A stretch of 64,000 nt of DNA from an uncultured Nioella sp. (GTDB lineage Bacteria; Pseudomonadota; Alphaproteobacteria; Rhodobacterales; Rhodobacteraceae). The DNA lies in NCBI GenBank assembly GCA_947495575.1, contig CANLZL010000001.1, forward strand, positions 124,001-188,000. Reading direction: 5' to 3'. How positions within the stretch are numbered: the first letter of the stretch is position 1; each line of letters starts with the position of its first letter. The position numbers and the translations under genes were made by a program. The notes under the pieces are model-generated. The model did not search any database, was not told where the DNA came from, and worked only from the letters and a program-made list of their open reading frames with translations. This document shows, in pieces, positions 1-8,719 of the stretch.

Positions 1-65
1 TCCCGCTAAACCTGTCCATGGGGATCGTGGCGAGCCTTGTGATCCCGTTGATCTGGCCGCTCTGA
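1..65 (+). CDS. C-terminal end of a membrane protein (partial, maybe SLC13-like permease)
   Basis: Only the last 20 codons are inside the window, in the frame beginning at base 3 and ending with TGA at 63-65. They encode a hydrophobic tail that ends in IWPL, typical of a final membrane helix. The permease at 2165-3940 ends in a tail of the same length and pattern, with PL at its start and WPL at its end, so this may be a second SLC13/TrkA-C type permease. That is inference from 20 residues. The next gene begins one base after the stop, so the two are probably co-transcribed. Confidence 0.45.
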   Translation, partial: PLNLSMGIVASLVIPLIWPL

Positions 66-66
66 C

Positions 67-705
67 ATGGCCACCCGCGTTGACTTGTCCACCTGGCCTC
101 GTGCTGATCAGTTCCGGTTTTTCCGCAGCTATGACCGGCCGCATTACGCCACATCTGTTCGGTTGGATATGAGCCACGTGATGCGTATGAAGGCTGATCA
201 TGGCCTCTCACCTTACCGCGCCGCGCTCTTTGCAATCGGGGCGGGCATCCATGGCGTGCCTGAGTTGTTGATGCGCTTTCGTGGCGATGTGGTCTGGGCC
301 CATGACGGGGTGGAGCTGTCCTTTACCGTGCCCACGCCCGCAGGCAGTTTCAACTATGCCTACTTGCCATTCGATCCCGATTTTTCTCGCTTCGACCAAA
401 TGGCACAGGCCGAGATTGCCCGCGCAGCCGCAGAGACACAGCTTGATGCCAACAATGGCGACCGCGACGACCTCGCTTATCTCTCCTGCATGCCATGGCT
501 CGATTACACGTCGATCAACAATGCGCTGTCTGGCCCAGATGACTGCATCCCGCGCGTGTCATGGGGCAAGATCGTGCCCAAGGGATCGGGGTTTGAAATG
601 GCCATGACCCTGGAAGTGCATCATGCCTTGGTGGATGGCGCGCAGGTCGGGGCGTTTTTCCAGATTGTTCAAGAGGCGCTGTTAGGCCTGTCTGCCGAAA
701 ACTGA
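67..705 (+). CDS. Chloramphenicol acetyltransferase (CatA) family protein
   Basis: The 212-residue product has the length and two ends of the CAT family. Near the N-terminus is VDLSTWPRADQF, which resembles the usual IDLxxWxRxxxF opening, and near the C-terminus is HHALVDG at residues 185-191, the position of the catalytic histidine (HHAxxDG in the family). CAT trimers transfer acetyl from acetyl-CoA to a hydroxyl group. Chromosomal family members often lack proven resistance activity, so the natural acceptor is unknown. The gene follows the upstream membrane-protein stop by one base and ends three bases before the convergent methyltransferase gene. The fold assignment is firm; the substrate is open. 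Confidence 0.85.
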   Translation: MATRVDLSTWPRADQFRFFRSYDRPHYATSVRLDMSHVMRMKADHGLSPYRAALFAIGAGIHGVPELLMRFRGDVVWAHDGVELSFTVPTPAGSFNYAYLPFDPDFSRFDQMAQAEIARAAAETQLDANNGDRDDLAYLSCMPWLDYTSINNALSGPDDCIPRVSWGKIVPKGSGFEMAMTLEVHHALVDGAQVGAFFQIVQEALLGLSAEN

Positions 706-708
706 TCC

Positions 709-1515
709 TTAGCCGGGTTTGCGGGCCGCGAGGATATGCGCGGATGCAGTGAAAACAGCTGCGCCATCCTGATCAGCGAAGGCCGCAAGATCGCGCTCGG
801 CGCTTTCGAGGACCGAGGCGATATGCGTCTCATCCAAATGAATATCAAAAAGCGGCAACCACCCGCGCAATTCGGCCTCGACCATTGTTCGGATGTTGGG
901 AAACCGGGCTGTTTCAGCCAATGTGGCCACACGGATATCGGACAAACCCGCATCCGCCATGATCCCGGTCACCTTGTTGGCATTCCCAAGCGAAAAGGGC
1001 AGAGCAACCGCCTGCGCAGCGTCCTTGCCCACCTCGCTTTCGATCAGTGCAACCAGCGCGCCATAGGCGGGGTTTGCTGACAGGGAATTCCAAACAGATA
1101 CCACGCAGTGACCACCGGGTTTCAGGACACGGGAGACGTTTTGCATTGCCGCGTTTTGATCCTGAAAGAACATCATCCCAAATTGGGACAGCACCACATC
1201 AAAGCTGGCGTCGGAAAACCCCATCTCCTCGGCGGTCGCGCTCTGCCATTCGATATCCGGGGCAAGCTCCCGCGCGACGGCCATCATTCCGGGGGCAGGA
1301 TCAACGCCCACAACACGGCCCTGATCACCCATGGATTTCCGCAAATCGCGGGCCAATACGCCAGTCCCGCAGGCCAGGTCCAAAACATGCGCCTGCGGGT
1401 CAATTTCGGCTGCCACGATCATGTGCTTTGTCCATGCGCCGAACAGAGCCGGTACAAAAAGCGTTTCATACCCGCGGGCTGCCTGAACCAGGTCTTCCGT
1501 GGTCGGGTCGGCCAT
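709..1515 (-). CDS. Class I SAM-dependent methyltransferase (UbiE/COQ5-like)
   Basis: The 268-residue protein has the SAM-binding motif I VLDLACGTG at about residues 44-52, an acidic residue at the end of the second strand (VVGVDPAPGMM), and the post-I segment FDVVLSQFGMMFF followed by LKPGG. These are hallmarks of small-molecule methyltransferases of the Methyltransf_11/UbiE group. A longer reading from a TTG at 1539 is possible, but a GGAGG sits seven bases before the ATG at 1515, so that start is chosen. The acceptor substrate cannot be told. The gene converges on the CAT-family gene and is probably a single unit. Confidence 0.85.
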   Translation of the reverse strand: MADPTTEDLVQAARGYETLFVPALFGAWTKHMIVAAEIDPQAHVLDLACGTGVLARDLRKSMGDQGRVVGVDPAPGMMAVARELAPDIEWQSATAEEMGFSDASFDVVLSQFGMMFFQDQNAAMQNVSRVLKPGGHCVVSVWNSLSANPAYGALVALIESEVGKDAAQAVALPFSLGNANKVTGIMADAGLSDIRVATLAETARFPNIRTMVEAELRGWLPLFDIHLDETHIASVLESAERDLAAFADQDGAAVFTASAHILAARKPG

Positions 1516-1625
1516 TCGATTTCCTCCCCATGGGGTCAATCCAATGGCACTATTTTGCGTATGAGGTGCCGGTAAGGCAACGCACCCTGCAGATCGGCAC
1601 TGAAATCAGCGCCTTCTGGCTGGCG

Positions 1626-2033
1626 CTAGTCTTCTGGCCCAACCCATGCAAAGGGGTTATGCGCGACTTCCCAAAGATGCCCGTCAGGATCGGCGAAATA
1701 GCCGTGATAGCCGCCCCAGTTGGCCCGCGTCGGCGCCTTTACCTCGCGTGCCCCGGCGGCGATGGCCTTTGCCATTACCTCATGCACTTCCTCCTCGGAA
1801 TGTACATTATGGGATAGGCTGAAACCGCGATACCCGCTGCCGGCCGCAGGCACGCCCGCGTCCTCGGCCAAAAGGGCGCGCGGTGCCAGACCCAACCATG
1901 TTCCGTTTAGCGTAAAAAAATGTACGCCCGCAGGAAAATCCAATCGCGGCAATCCCAGACCATCCTCGTAAAACGCGCGGGATATTTCCAGATCTTCAAC
2001 GCCAAGCGACACCATACTGACACGTGGTTGCAT
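1626..2033 (-). CDS. VOC superfamily (glyoxalase/bleomycin-resistance-like) protein
   Basis: The 135-residue protein has the paired beta-alpha-beta-beta-beta layout of vicinal-oxygen-chelate proteins. It opens with a strand MVSLGVEDLEISRAFYEDGLG and ends with YFADPDGHLWEVAHNP, where the final DPDGHxWE carries the usual metal-binding glutamate. These proteins act as dimers in glyoxalase, dioxygenase, epimerase or antibiotic-binding roles. The sequence does not decide which. A GGGAG lies about 11 bases before the ATG. The SLC13-type permease is upstream on the same strand with a gap of about 130 bases. Confidence 0.82.
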   Translation of the reverse strand: MQPRVSMVSLGVEDLEISRAFYEDGLGLPRLDFPAGVHFFTLNGTWLGLAPRALLAEDAGVPAAGSGYRGFSLSHNVHSEEEVHEVMAKAIAAGAREVKAPTRANWGGYHGYFADPDGHLWEVAHNPFAWVGPED

Positions 2034-2164
2034 TACTCAAAACTCCCTCTGACTGAGCGAGAACATTAAGTGAACAATTCCGTAGAGGCAACCTCATTTC
2101 GGTCCGTAGGTTCGGCGGAAAACTCAACAGTGGTGTCAGGAGTTTTCGATAGCGTTGAAATCTC

Positions 2165-3940
2165 TCAAAGCGGCCAGACCACCAGAATGGTCGGTATCGA
2201 GACAGCAATCACGATGATTTCCAACGGCAGGCCCATACGCCAGTAATCACCGAACCCGTAGCCGCCGGGCCCTAAAATTAGCGTATTATTCTTGTGCCCG
2301 ATCGGCGTCAGGAACGCGGCAGAGGCGGCAACTGCCACCGCCATCAGGAACGGGTCGGGATTAACCCCAAGACTTTGCGCCATCTGGATGCCAATCGGCG
2401 CTGCCACAATCGCTGTTGCTGTATTGTTCAGAACGTCCGACAGCGTCATCGTGACCACCATTAACACAGTCAGGATCAACCATGCGGGCCAACCTTGTGT
2501 CAGGGAAACGAGTGAGTTGGCAATAAGCTCTGTCCCGCCGGACGCCTCTAACGCCGCGCCAAGCGGGATCATGGAGCCAAGCAACACCACCACTGGCCAT
2601 TCGATATGATCATAGATCTCATTAAGCGGCATGATCTTGGCCAGAACATAGGCGATCACCACCAGCCCGAGGGCTATCGGCAGGTAGATAATTCCCAGGG
2701 ACGCGGCAATAACCGCACCGGCGAAGAAGGCAATGGCAAGCCAGGTTTTTCTGTCCCGTGTCACGGCCAACCCGCGATCAGCAAGCGCCAGACCGCCCAT
2801 CCAATCGACCACATCTTCAGAGGTCTCAGACGGGGTCAACAATAGAAGGATATCACCCGCCTCGATCTGGGTTTGACGCAAGCGTTGCGTTATCCTCTTC
2901 CCGCGCCGAGCGATGCCCATCAGAACGGTGCGTTTCCGCCAACTAAGCCCGATTGCCTGTGCCGTGCGCCCGGCGATGCGGCTGCCTTCTGGTACGACCA
3001 TTTCAACAAGGGATACCCCTTCGCCAATCGCGTCTTCGATGGCATGGCCTTCGGGCGCGAAATCCAGCTTTAGGGTGGATCGAAATTCATCCAACGCATC
3101 CGGAGAAGCCTCAAGCACAAGAATATCTGCGGCTTTGAGTTCTAGGTTGCGTCCAGTGCCAAAGCGCCTCTTTCCGTCGCGAACCAGCCCCAATATCGCA
3201 ACATCGGCCTTTTCCGCGACCACTATTACTTCGCGCAGACGTTGCCCGATGATCTTGTTGTCATTCGGAATTGATAGCTCAGAGATATAAGGCGACAGTT
3301 CTGCCATCGGGTCTTTGCCGACGCCGGAATCCCTGTTGGGGATGAACCGCCAGCCGATCAAGGCGACAAACGCCAGGCCTGCAATTGCAGCAACCCCACC
3401 GACAGGCGCGAAATCGAACATTCGAAATGGTTCGCCCAGGGAATCCTCGCGGATTGAGGCGATGATGATATTGGGTGGCGTTCCGATTAGTGTCACCATG
3501 CCCCCCAGAATTGTCCCGAAGGATAGGGGCATCAAAGACAATCCAGGCGACCGACCTGCCTTGCGCGCCGTTGCGATATCGACCGGCATCAGAAGGGCAA
3601 GCGCAGCAACATTGTTCATGAACGCAGACAAGATGCCGCCAACCCCGCCCATGATCGCGATATGAGCGCCTAGCGAGCGTGTGCTGTCTACCAATGTACG
3701 TGTGATCAGAAAAACCGCACCCGAACGAACCAGCCCGGCGGACACAACCAAGACCAGGGCAACTACCAGCGTGGCCGGGTGGCCAAATCCGGCAAATGCG
3801 TCCTTTGCCGGGACGAGGCCCAATACCACGGCGACCATCAGGGCCGCGAAAGCTACCATATCGTAGCGAAACTTGCCCCAGAGAAGCAGGCCAAAAACGG
3901 CGCCAAAGAGGGTGAACAGAAGGATTTGATGGGTACTCAT
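2165..3940 (-). CDS. SLC13/DASS-family anion permease with two TrkA-C domains
   Basis: The 591-residue inner-membrane protein has a first helix bundle (about residues 1-200), a cytoplasmic middle with two TrkA-C (RCK-C) repeats (about 215-295 and 305-385; ADILVLEASP and GDILLLLTPSE mark their ends), then a second helix bundle. This is the architecture of the SLC13-like permeases often annotated for sulfate, citrate or dicarboxylate uptake with sodium. Conserved membrane motifs include GTPPN and the second-half NNTATA. The RCK-C domains probably sense a ligand or ion. The transported anion cannot be read from sequence. The start ATG has no strong ribosome-binding site. Confidence 0.85.
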   Translation of the reverse strand: MSTHQILLFTLFGAVFGLLLWGKFRYDMVAFAALMVAVVLGLVPAKDAFAGFGHPATLVVALVLVVSAGLVRSGAVFLITRTLVDSTRSLGAHIAIMGGVGGILSAFMNNVAALALLMPVDIATARKAGRSPGLSLMPLSFGTILGGMVTLIGTPPNIIIASIREDSLGEPFRMFDFAPVGGVAAIAGLAFVALIGWRFIPNRDSGVGKDPMAELSPYISELSIPNDNKIIGQRLREVIVVAEKADVAILGLVRDGKRRFGTGRNLELKAADILVLEASPDALDEFRSTLKLDFAPEGHAIEDAIGEGVSLVEMVVPEGSRIAGRTAQAIGLSWRKRTVLMGIARRGKRITQRLRQTQIEAGDILLLLTPSETSEDVVDWMGGLALADRGLAVTRDRKTWLAIAFFAGAVIAASLGIIYLPIALGLVVIAYVLAKIMPLNEIYDHIEWPVVVLLGSMIPLGAALEASGGTELIANSLVSLTQGWPAWLILTVLMVVTMTLSDVLNNTATAIVAAPIGIQMAQSLGVNPDPFLMAVAVAASAAFLTPIGHKNNTLILGPGGYGFGDYWRMGLPLEIIVIAVSIPTILVVWPL

Positions 3941-4097
3941 GTTGCAGTCTTAGCGCGCACTGCCGGACACGTCACCTCGTGATCGTACACCCGTTGCGAA
4001 TGATGTCCCTGCGGTCGAAGGCTTGCCGCCTTGCGCCTGCCCCGATCAATGCAGTAGAACCGCCCGAGATTTGCAGATTTTTTCAGGAGAAGGCGCG

Positions 4098-4844
4098 ATG
4101 GCAGGCCATTCAAAATGGGCGAACATCCAGCACCGTAAAGGCCGCCAGGATGCGGCGAGGTCGAAACTGTTTTCCAAGCTGGCCAAGGAAATCACCGTGG
4201 CCGCCAAAATGGGCGACCCTGACCCCGACAAAAACCCCCGCCTGCGTCTGGCCGTAAAAGAGGCCAAGTCGCAATCCGTTCCAAAAGACGTGATCGAACG
4301 CGCGATCAAAAAGTCGATGGCCGGAGAGGGTGATGACTACGAAGAAATTCGGTATGAGGGCTATGGCCCCGGTGGCGTCGCTGTCATCGTCGAAACGATG
4401 ACAGATAACCGGAACAGGACGGCCTCGACCGTGCGATCGACCTTTAGCAAAAACGGCGGCAATCTGGGCGAAACCGGGTCGGTTGGCTTCATGTTCGAAC
4501 GCAAGGGTGAAATCGTCTATGCAGCGGATGTTGGCGACGAAGACACCGTGATGATGGCCGCGATAGAGGCCGGTGCAGAGAATGTGGACAGCTCGGAAGA
4601 GAACCACGTTATTACTTGTGCGGATACGGATCTCAATGACGTCTCCAACGCGCTTGAAGCAGAGCTGGGTGAGTCTGAGACAGCTAAGCTGATCTGGCAG
4701 CCGACAACCACGACCGAGCTGGATTTGGATGGCGCACAGAAACTGATGAAACTTATTGAAGTCTTGGAAGACGACGATGATGTTCAGCGCGTTACTGCGA
4801 ATTTCGAAATTTCTGACGAAGTTATGGAACAGCTGTCGGAATAA
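4098..4844 (+). CDS. yebC: YebC/PmpR family transcription or translation factor
   Basis: The 248-residue protein begins [19 protein letters not shown], the near-invariant N-terminus of the YebC family, and contains [12 protein letters not shown] and [12 protein letters not shown], two further family signatures. The usual length is 240-250 residues. YebC proteins are known as regulators (PmpR) and more recently as helpers of ribosomes at difficult sequences. The open frame extends upstream to 4023, but AGGAGA at 4085-4090 and the canonical N-terminus fix the start at 4098. A strong terminator follows at once, so this is a monocistronic unit or the end of one. Confidence 0.96.
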   Translation: MAGHSKWANIQHRKGRQDAARSKLFSKLAKEITVAAKMGDPDPDKNPRLRLAVKEAKSQSVPKDVIERAIKKSMAGEGDDYEEIRYEGYGPGGVAVIVETMTDNRNRTASTVRSTFSKNGGNLGETGSVGFMFERKGEIVYAADVGDEDTVMMAAIEAGAENVDSSEENHVITCADTDLNDVSNALEAELGESETAKLIWQPTTTTELDLDGAQKLMKLIEVLEDDDDVQRVTANFEISDEVMEQLSE

Positions 4845-4870
4845 CCGCAGATTTGTCTGTGGGATGAGTT

Positions 4871-4904
4871 TGCTCCGGCCAAATGCGGCCGGAGCATTTT
4901 TTTT
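4871..4904 (+). terminator. Rho-independent terminator after yebC
   Basis: A perfect ten-base-pair stem (TGCTCCGGCC with GGCCGGAGCA) encloses a six-base loop and is followed by eight T. It lies 26 bases after the yebC stop and may also serve the convergent cytochrome b561 gene. Confidence 0.93.
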
Positions 4905-4922
4905 GACGGGTTTGTAAGGAGC

Positions 4923-5459
4923 TCAATTGCGCGTGCGGTTGCCGAACCACATTCGGGACAGCAGGTTGTCGCCTCGGATGAACTGGTGAAACATGGCTGC
5001 CCCGGCATGCCCAAGAATAAGCAGCCAAAGGACAGTCGCGATAATGCCGTGAGCGGCACGCGGAGGGAGGTCGCTGAAGTCCGCTGGCAGAGGTGTTTCG
5101 ACCCCACCAAAAACAATTGCAGGCAAGCCAGCCATATTTGCCGTGGCAAGGCCCGAAACGCACATGGCAATGACAGCCAGATAAAGCGCCCAATGCATCC
5201 AGCCGCCAAGCCGGTTCAAAAAGGCATTGCCGATATCGGCTTCTGGCGGTCGGGCGGTGAATAAGCGCGTCGCCAGTCTGAGCAACATCAAGACCAGTAT
5301 CGCGATCCCCATCGACATATGCATCCGCAACGAAATGATTTTGAATGGATCATCATTTGCGGTTTCGGCAAGAACATTGGCCCCCATGATCAGGCCGCCG
5401 AGGACTATTGCAGCCAGCAACCAGTGAAGCGAAACGAGAATGGGGTGGTAGCGAGTCAT
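4923..5459 (-). CDS. Cytochrome b561 (diheme membrane electron carrier)
   Basis: The 178-residue protein has four predicted membrane helices with histidines at the expected heme positions: SLHW near the start, RMHMSMG in helix 2, GWMHW in helix 3 and GHAG in helix 4. Bacterial b561 proteins of this size pass electrons between the quinone pool and periplasmic partners, often with superoxide as oxidant. AGGAGG lies just before the ATG. It is divergent from a MarR regulator across an intergenic region with repeated TTGCAAATGC elements, so that regulator is its most likely controller. Confidence 0.9.
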   Translation of the reverse strand: MTRYHPILVSLHWLLAAIVLGGLIMGANVLAETANDDPFKIISLRMHMSMGIAILVLMLLRLATRLFTARPPEADIGNAFLNRLGGWMHWALYLAVIAMCVSGLATANMAGLPAIVFGGVETPLPADFSDLPPRAAHGIIATVLWLLILGHAGAAMFHQFIRGDNLLSRMWFGNRTRN

Positions 5460-5490
5460 CGGGCCCTCCTAGAGAATCTCAAAATCTTAT

Positions 5491-5520
5491 ATATTGCAAA
5501 TGCTAATATTGCAAATGCAA
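5491..5520. promoter_or_regulatory. Repeated operator-like element between cytochrome b561 and MarR genes
   Basis: ATATTGCAAATGC occurs twice in direct orientation (5491-5503 and 5506-5518) with a 15-base period. The second copy overlaps an inverted repeat TTGCA-AA-TGCAA at 5509-5520. The position, 40-70 bases from both divergent start codons, fits an operator of the adjacent MarR protein. The assignment is inferred from position and symmetry. Confidence 0.55.
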
Positions 5521-5559
5521 TGGTTGCATGTGCGATTACTGCATTCTAATGACGAGCCT

Positions 5560-5994
5560 ATGACGACTTCTGAACAAACACGAGTTACTCGGAAAAACAG
5601 TTTTGGTTGGCTGATCCAACGGGTCGCGCGCCAAGTCGAAACCGAAATGTCCGAGCGATTGCGGCAGTTGGATATTTCGATTCCTCAATTTGCAGTGTTG
5701 ATGACTGTTCTGGAAACCCCAGGGCTCAGCCAAGCGGCTATCGGAGAGGGCTTTGCGATGCCCGCTTATGCCGTAAGCCGGGCGCTGGACACATTGCAAG
5801 ATCAGGGGCTGATCGTGAGGCGCGGGGCAGAGGGCTCACGCCGCGCCCACGAAATCCATCCAACGAGCAAAGGTTTAGAACTGGCACCACAATTGCGGCA
5901 GGCTGTAGTTGATGTAAACGCAAGCTTTACTGGCAGGCTCGACCCCGATGATGCGGCAAATTTGGTCAAGGTTTTGCGTGATTTGCTGGTTTGA
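5560..5994 (+). CDS. MarR family winged-helix transcriptional regulator
   Basis: The 144-residue product has the MarR layout: a dimerisation helix (NSFGWLIQRVARQVETEMSERL), a winged helix from about residue 45 (LDISIPQFAVLMTVLETPGLSQAAIGEG, then AVSRALDTLQDQGLIVRRGAEGSRRAHEI), and a C-terminal helix. These repressors usually answer to small phenolics, oxidants or metals. I chose the ATG at 5560, because the upstream extension from 5494 would begin inside the repeated operator sequence. It is divergent from cytochrome b561, its likely target along with itself. Confidence 0.9.
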   Translation: MTTSEQTRVTRKNSFGWLIQRVARQVETEMSERLRQLDISIPQFAVLMTVLETPGLSQAAIGEGFAMPAYAVSRALDTLQDQGLIVRRGAEGSRRAHEIHPTSKGLELAPQLRQAVVDVNASFTGRLDPDDAANLVKVLRDLLV

Positions 5995-6016
5995 AACGTA
6001 GTTGCAGACGGCGGAT

Positions 6017-6904
6017 TTAATCCGCGCGCAACAACATGCGTTTTGCACGCCGCCGTAGGGCAAGCGTCAGCGGCGCAAGCGGCTTTGCCACCTGCCTGGA
6101 CACCTGCCAGTAAAGTGGTGTGGTGGTCAGTATGTCCGGTAGAAGCTCAATGAGACTACCCTCCGCCAAACTGTCCCTCGCCAAGGCAATCGGATTCATG
6201 CCCCAGCCCAATCCAAGCTGTGCGGCGGTGATGAAGCCGTGAGAAGACGGAAGAAAGTGACATGGCAAGGGGATCGATTTTCCGGTCGCTTGTTTGGCCC
6301 ATCGCGCCTGAAGGCCATCTTTTCGATTGAAGGTCAGACAGGGCGCGCTGGACAAAGCCTCAACTGTGAGTCCGGCTTGGAAATGCTTTTCAAAAAACGC
6401 GGGCGCGCAAGTCGCGGCATAGGGCAAAGCACCCAGAGGAAAGCTGTCGCAGCCGGGCACTGGGGCGGGTGAGGATGTGATCGCGGCCGACACTTCGCCA
6501 CGTTTAAGCCAATCTGCAGAATGGTCCTGATCATCCACGATGAGTTCGTAGAGAAAGCCGGACACATCATTCAGGGCGGGCAATACCCACGTGGCCAGAC
6601 TATCTGCGTTGATTGCCAGCTTAACTGGCCGATCCTGACCCGGGACGAATCCTCCCAAATCGTCAATCAAGGATTTCTCGAGCAGACCCACTTCCTCTGC
6701 ATGGCGCAGCAACCGCGCGCCGGCTTTGGTCGCTGTTGATGGTCGCCCTCGTTGAACCAAAGCAGTGCCAACACGCTCTTCCAGGGCGCGAATGCGTTGT
6801 GAAATTGCGGGTTGGGTCAAGCCAAGCTGACGAGCTGCCTGATCAAATGACCCAGTCGCCAAAACGGCCGCGAGAGCCTCTAGTGCTGCATAATCCAGTT
6901 TCAT
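6017..6904 (-). CDS. argP: LysR family regulator ArgP (IciA)
   Basis: The 295-residue LysR protein starts MKLDYAALEALAAVLATGSFDQAARQLGLTQPAISQRI, the typical ArgP helix-turn-helix, followed by the effector domain. In known systems ArgP switches the LysE/ArgO exporter on with arginine and off with lysine. The divergently placed LysE-type gene 86 bases away gives strong context support. The length and domain order are normal, and no key deviation is seen. Confidence 0.92.
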   Translation of the reverse strand: MKLDYAALEALAAVLATGSFDQAARQLGLTQPAISQRIRALEERVGTALVQRGRPSTATKAGARLLRHAEEVGLLEKSLIDDLGGFVPGQDRPVKLAINADSLATWVLPALNDVSGFLYELIVDDQDHSADWLKRGEVSAAITSSPAPVPGCDSFPLGALPYAATCAPAFFEKHFQAGLTVEALSSAPCLTFNRKDGLQARWAKQATGKSIPLPCHFLPSSHGFITAAQLGLGWGMNPIALARDSLAEGSLIELLPDILTTTPLYWQVSRQVAKPLAPLTLALRRRAKRMLLRAD

Positions 6905-6990
6905 TAGGATTTCTTATCATAGCAAAGAAGAATGAAATAGAATTTATTGACTTGGCGCGGTACGGCTGGAGGGCGAAGTGAGGGTTGTCC
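6905..6990. promoter_or_regulatory. Divergent argP-lysE control region
   Basis: The 86-base AT-rich region between the two start codons contains an inverted repeat TTCTT-N9-AAGAA at 6911-6929, which fits the T-N11-A style of LysR sites. It is the expected binding place for ArgP. No footprint can be inferred from the sequence alone. Confidence 0.4.
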
Positions 6991-7596
6991 ATGGTTACCG
7001 CAGCAATTTCAGGATTTTATCTAAGTTTCGGACTGATTTTGGCAATCGGCGCGCAGAACGCTTTTGTGCTGCGCAATGGGTTGCGGCAAACATATGTCCT
7101 CCCATTGGTGCTGACCTGCGCCATTTCGGATGCAATCCTGATAACACTTGGCATTACCAGTTTCAGCGTAATTTCAGAGTTATTGCCGTGGGCCGCGCCA
7201 GTATTGCGATATGGCGGCGCGGCTTTTTTGATCTGGTATGGGATGCGCAGCTTCCTCGCGGCCTGGAAGGGCGGTGAGATGCTGGAGACGAGGGATGGAA
7301 GTGGCCAGTCTTTGCGCGCGGCCGTCCTGACCTGCCTCGCGCTCACATGGCTCAACCCGCATGTCTATCTCGATACAGTCGTGCTCATCGGGACAATCTC
7401 ATCACAATATGGTGCAAACCGGATCTGGTTCGGTCTTGGCGCGACGTCTGCCAGCTTCGTTTTCTTTTTCATGCTTGGCTTCGGCGCCAAGCTGTTGGCC
7501 CCATTGTTCATTAAGCCGAGGTCCTGGCAGGTTCTGGACGCAGGCGTGGGCTTGGTTATGTGGGCTATCGCGGCAAAGCTTCTTTTTGGCATCTAG
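6991..7596 (+). CDS. lysE: LysE/ArgO family amino-acid exporter
   Basis: The 201-residue inner-membrane protein has the family opening GFYLSFGLILAIGAQNAFVLRNGL and the internal LTWLNPHVYLDTVVLIG, both conserved in lysine/arginine exporters. About six membrane helices are predicted. The reading frame could begin at a TTG at 6985, but the ATG at 6991 gives the family-typical N-terminus and is preceded by GTGAGGG. It exports basic amino acids when internal levels rise, for example during growth on peptides. It is paired with argP in the standard divergent arrangement. Confidence 0.92.
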   Translation: MVTAAISGFYLSFGLILAIGAQNAFVLRNGLRQTYVLPLVLTCAISDAILITLGITSFSVISELLPWAAPVLRYGGAAFLIWYGMRSFLAAWKGGEMLETRDGSGQSLRAAVLTCLALTWLNPHVYLDTVVLIGTISSQYGANRIWFGLGATSASFVFFFMLGFGAKLLAPLFIKPRSWQVLDAGVGLVMWAIAAKLLFGI

Positions 7597-7640
7597 GTTA
7601 CCGGCTTGCACATTGCTCAGCTATGGGATTGAGATGCCCC

Positions 7641-8564
7641 ATGGTTCAATCCGCAACAACAAATCCCCATCGGGCCACACGCCCGGTCGTTGGCGCGATT
7701 TGGATGCTGATCACCGGTTTGTGCTTTGTGGCGGTGACAGCGATGGTCAAACTGGTGGGTAGTGACGTGCCACCGGCGCAATCTGCTTTCCTGCGGTATG
7801 CGCTTGGGCTTGTGTTCCTGATACCCATGATCCGGCCCATGATCGAAGCCAAACTATCCCGGCGCGCGCTGAAGCTTTTCGGCCTGCGCGGGGTGGTTCA
7901 TACCGCCGGTGTGATATTGTGGTTTTACGCGATGACCCAAATTCCGATCGCCGACGTCACTTCGATGAATTACCTAAGCCCGGTCTATGTGACGATCCTG
8001 GCCGCCATATTCCTCGGAGAGAAACTGGCCATTCGGCGGATAATGGCAATTGGCGTTGCCCTCGTCGGTGCATTTCTGATTCTAAGACCCGGCTTTCGCG
8101 AGGTCAGCGGCGGTCATATTGCGATGATCTTTACGGCGATTTTTTTCGCGGTTGGCTACCTCATTGCAAAGATTATGACGGATGAAACTTCGCCAACTGT
8201 CGTCGTTGGCATGTTGTCTTTAACTGTCACAATCGGCCTTGCGCCTTTCGCATTTGCAGTCTGGGTGCCGGTGACCGGAATGCAGCTTCTCTGGCTGTTC
8301 TTTGTGGCAGCCTTTGCAACGGCTGGGCATCTGTCCATGTCGATGGCTTTCAAACACGCGCCCCTGACCGTGACGCAGCCTGTGACTTTTCTGCAATTGA
8401 TTTGGGCCACGCTTTTGGGTGTGTTTATGTTCGACGAGCCGGTGGATCTTTTTGTCATTTCCGGAGGCGGATTGATCATCCTGGCCATCAGCTACATCAC
8501 ACTACGCGAGGCGATGAAACGAAGGGAAGTTGTGACACCGGCCGTTCCTCAGACGAAAGTATAA
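7641..8564 (+). CDS. EamA/DMT family transporter
   Basis: The roughly 307-residue protein holds two EamA repeats of five helices each (GAIWMLITGLCFVAVTAMVKL... and ...HIAMIFTAIFFAVGYLIAKIM...). Each repeat ends in the typical PxxxxxxGxxxLGE/DE segment: SPVYVTILAAIFLGEKL and QLIWATLLGVFMFDEPV. Members export metabolites, often amino acids or their derivatives. The start is uncertain: ATG at 7623 and at 7641 are both possible and neither has a clear ribosome-binding site. I took 7641 because the family usually begins closer to the first helix. It follows lysE by about 45 bases, possibly in the same transcript. Confidence 0.86.
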   Translation: MVQSATTNPHRATRPVVGAIWMLITGLCFVAVTAMVKLVGSDVPPAQSAFLRYALGLVFLIPMIRPMIEAKLSRRALKLFGLRGVVHTAGVILWFYAMTQIPIADVTSMNYLSPVYVTILAAIFLGEKLAIRRIMAIGVALVGAFLILRPGFREVSGGHIAMIFTAIFFAVGYLIAKIMTDETSPTVVVGMLSLTVTIGLAPFAFAVWVPVTGMQLLWLFFVAAFATAGHLSMSMAFKHAPLTVTQPVTFLQLIWATLLGVFMFDEPVDLFVISGGGLIILAISYITLREAMKRREVVTPAVPQTKV

Positions 8565-8719
8565 GAATAGTTGCGAAGCAGTTAACGCAAGAAAATTAGG
8601 CGCAAGGATCGCAATTCGCACAGCGTTCCGTCAATTCAGACAACCTATGCGGTCATTGATCAGCCAATTCTTGTCAGAATGTCGCATCCACGCTTTGGCT
8701 AAGATGTGGAGGACTGAAA

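Noticed and set aside
1047-1817. A 256-codon frame on the plus strand
   Set aside because: It is antisense to the methyltransferase and VOC genes and its translation is arginine/proline-rich without any family pattern.
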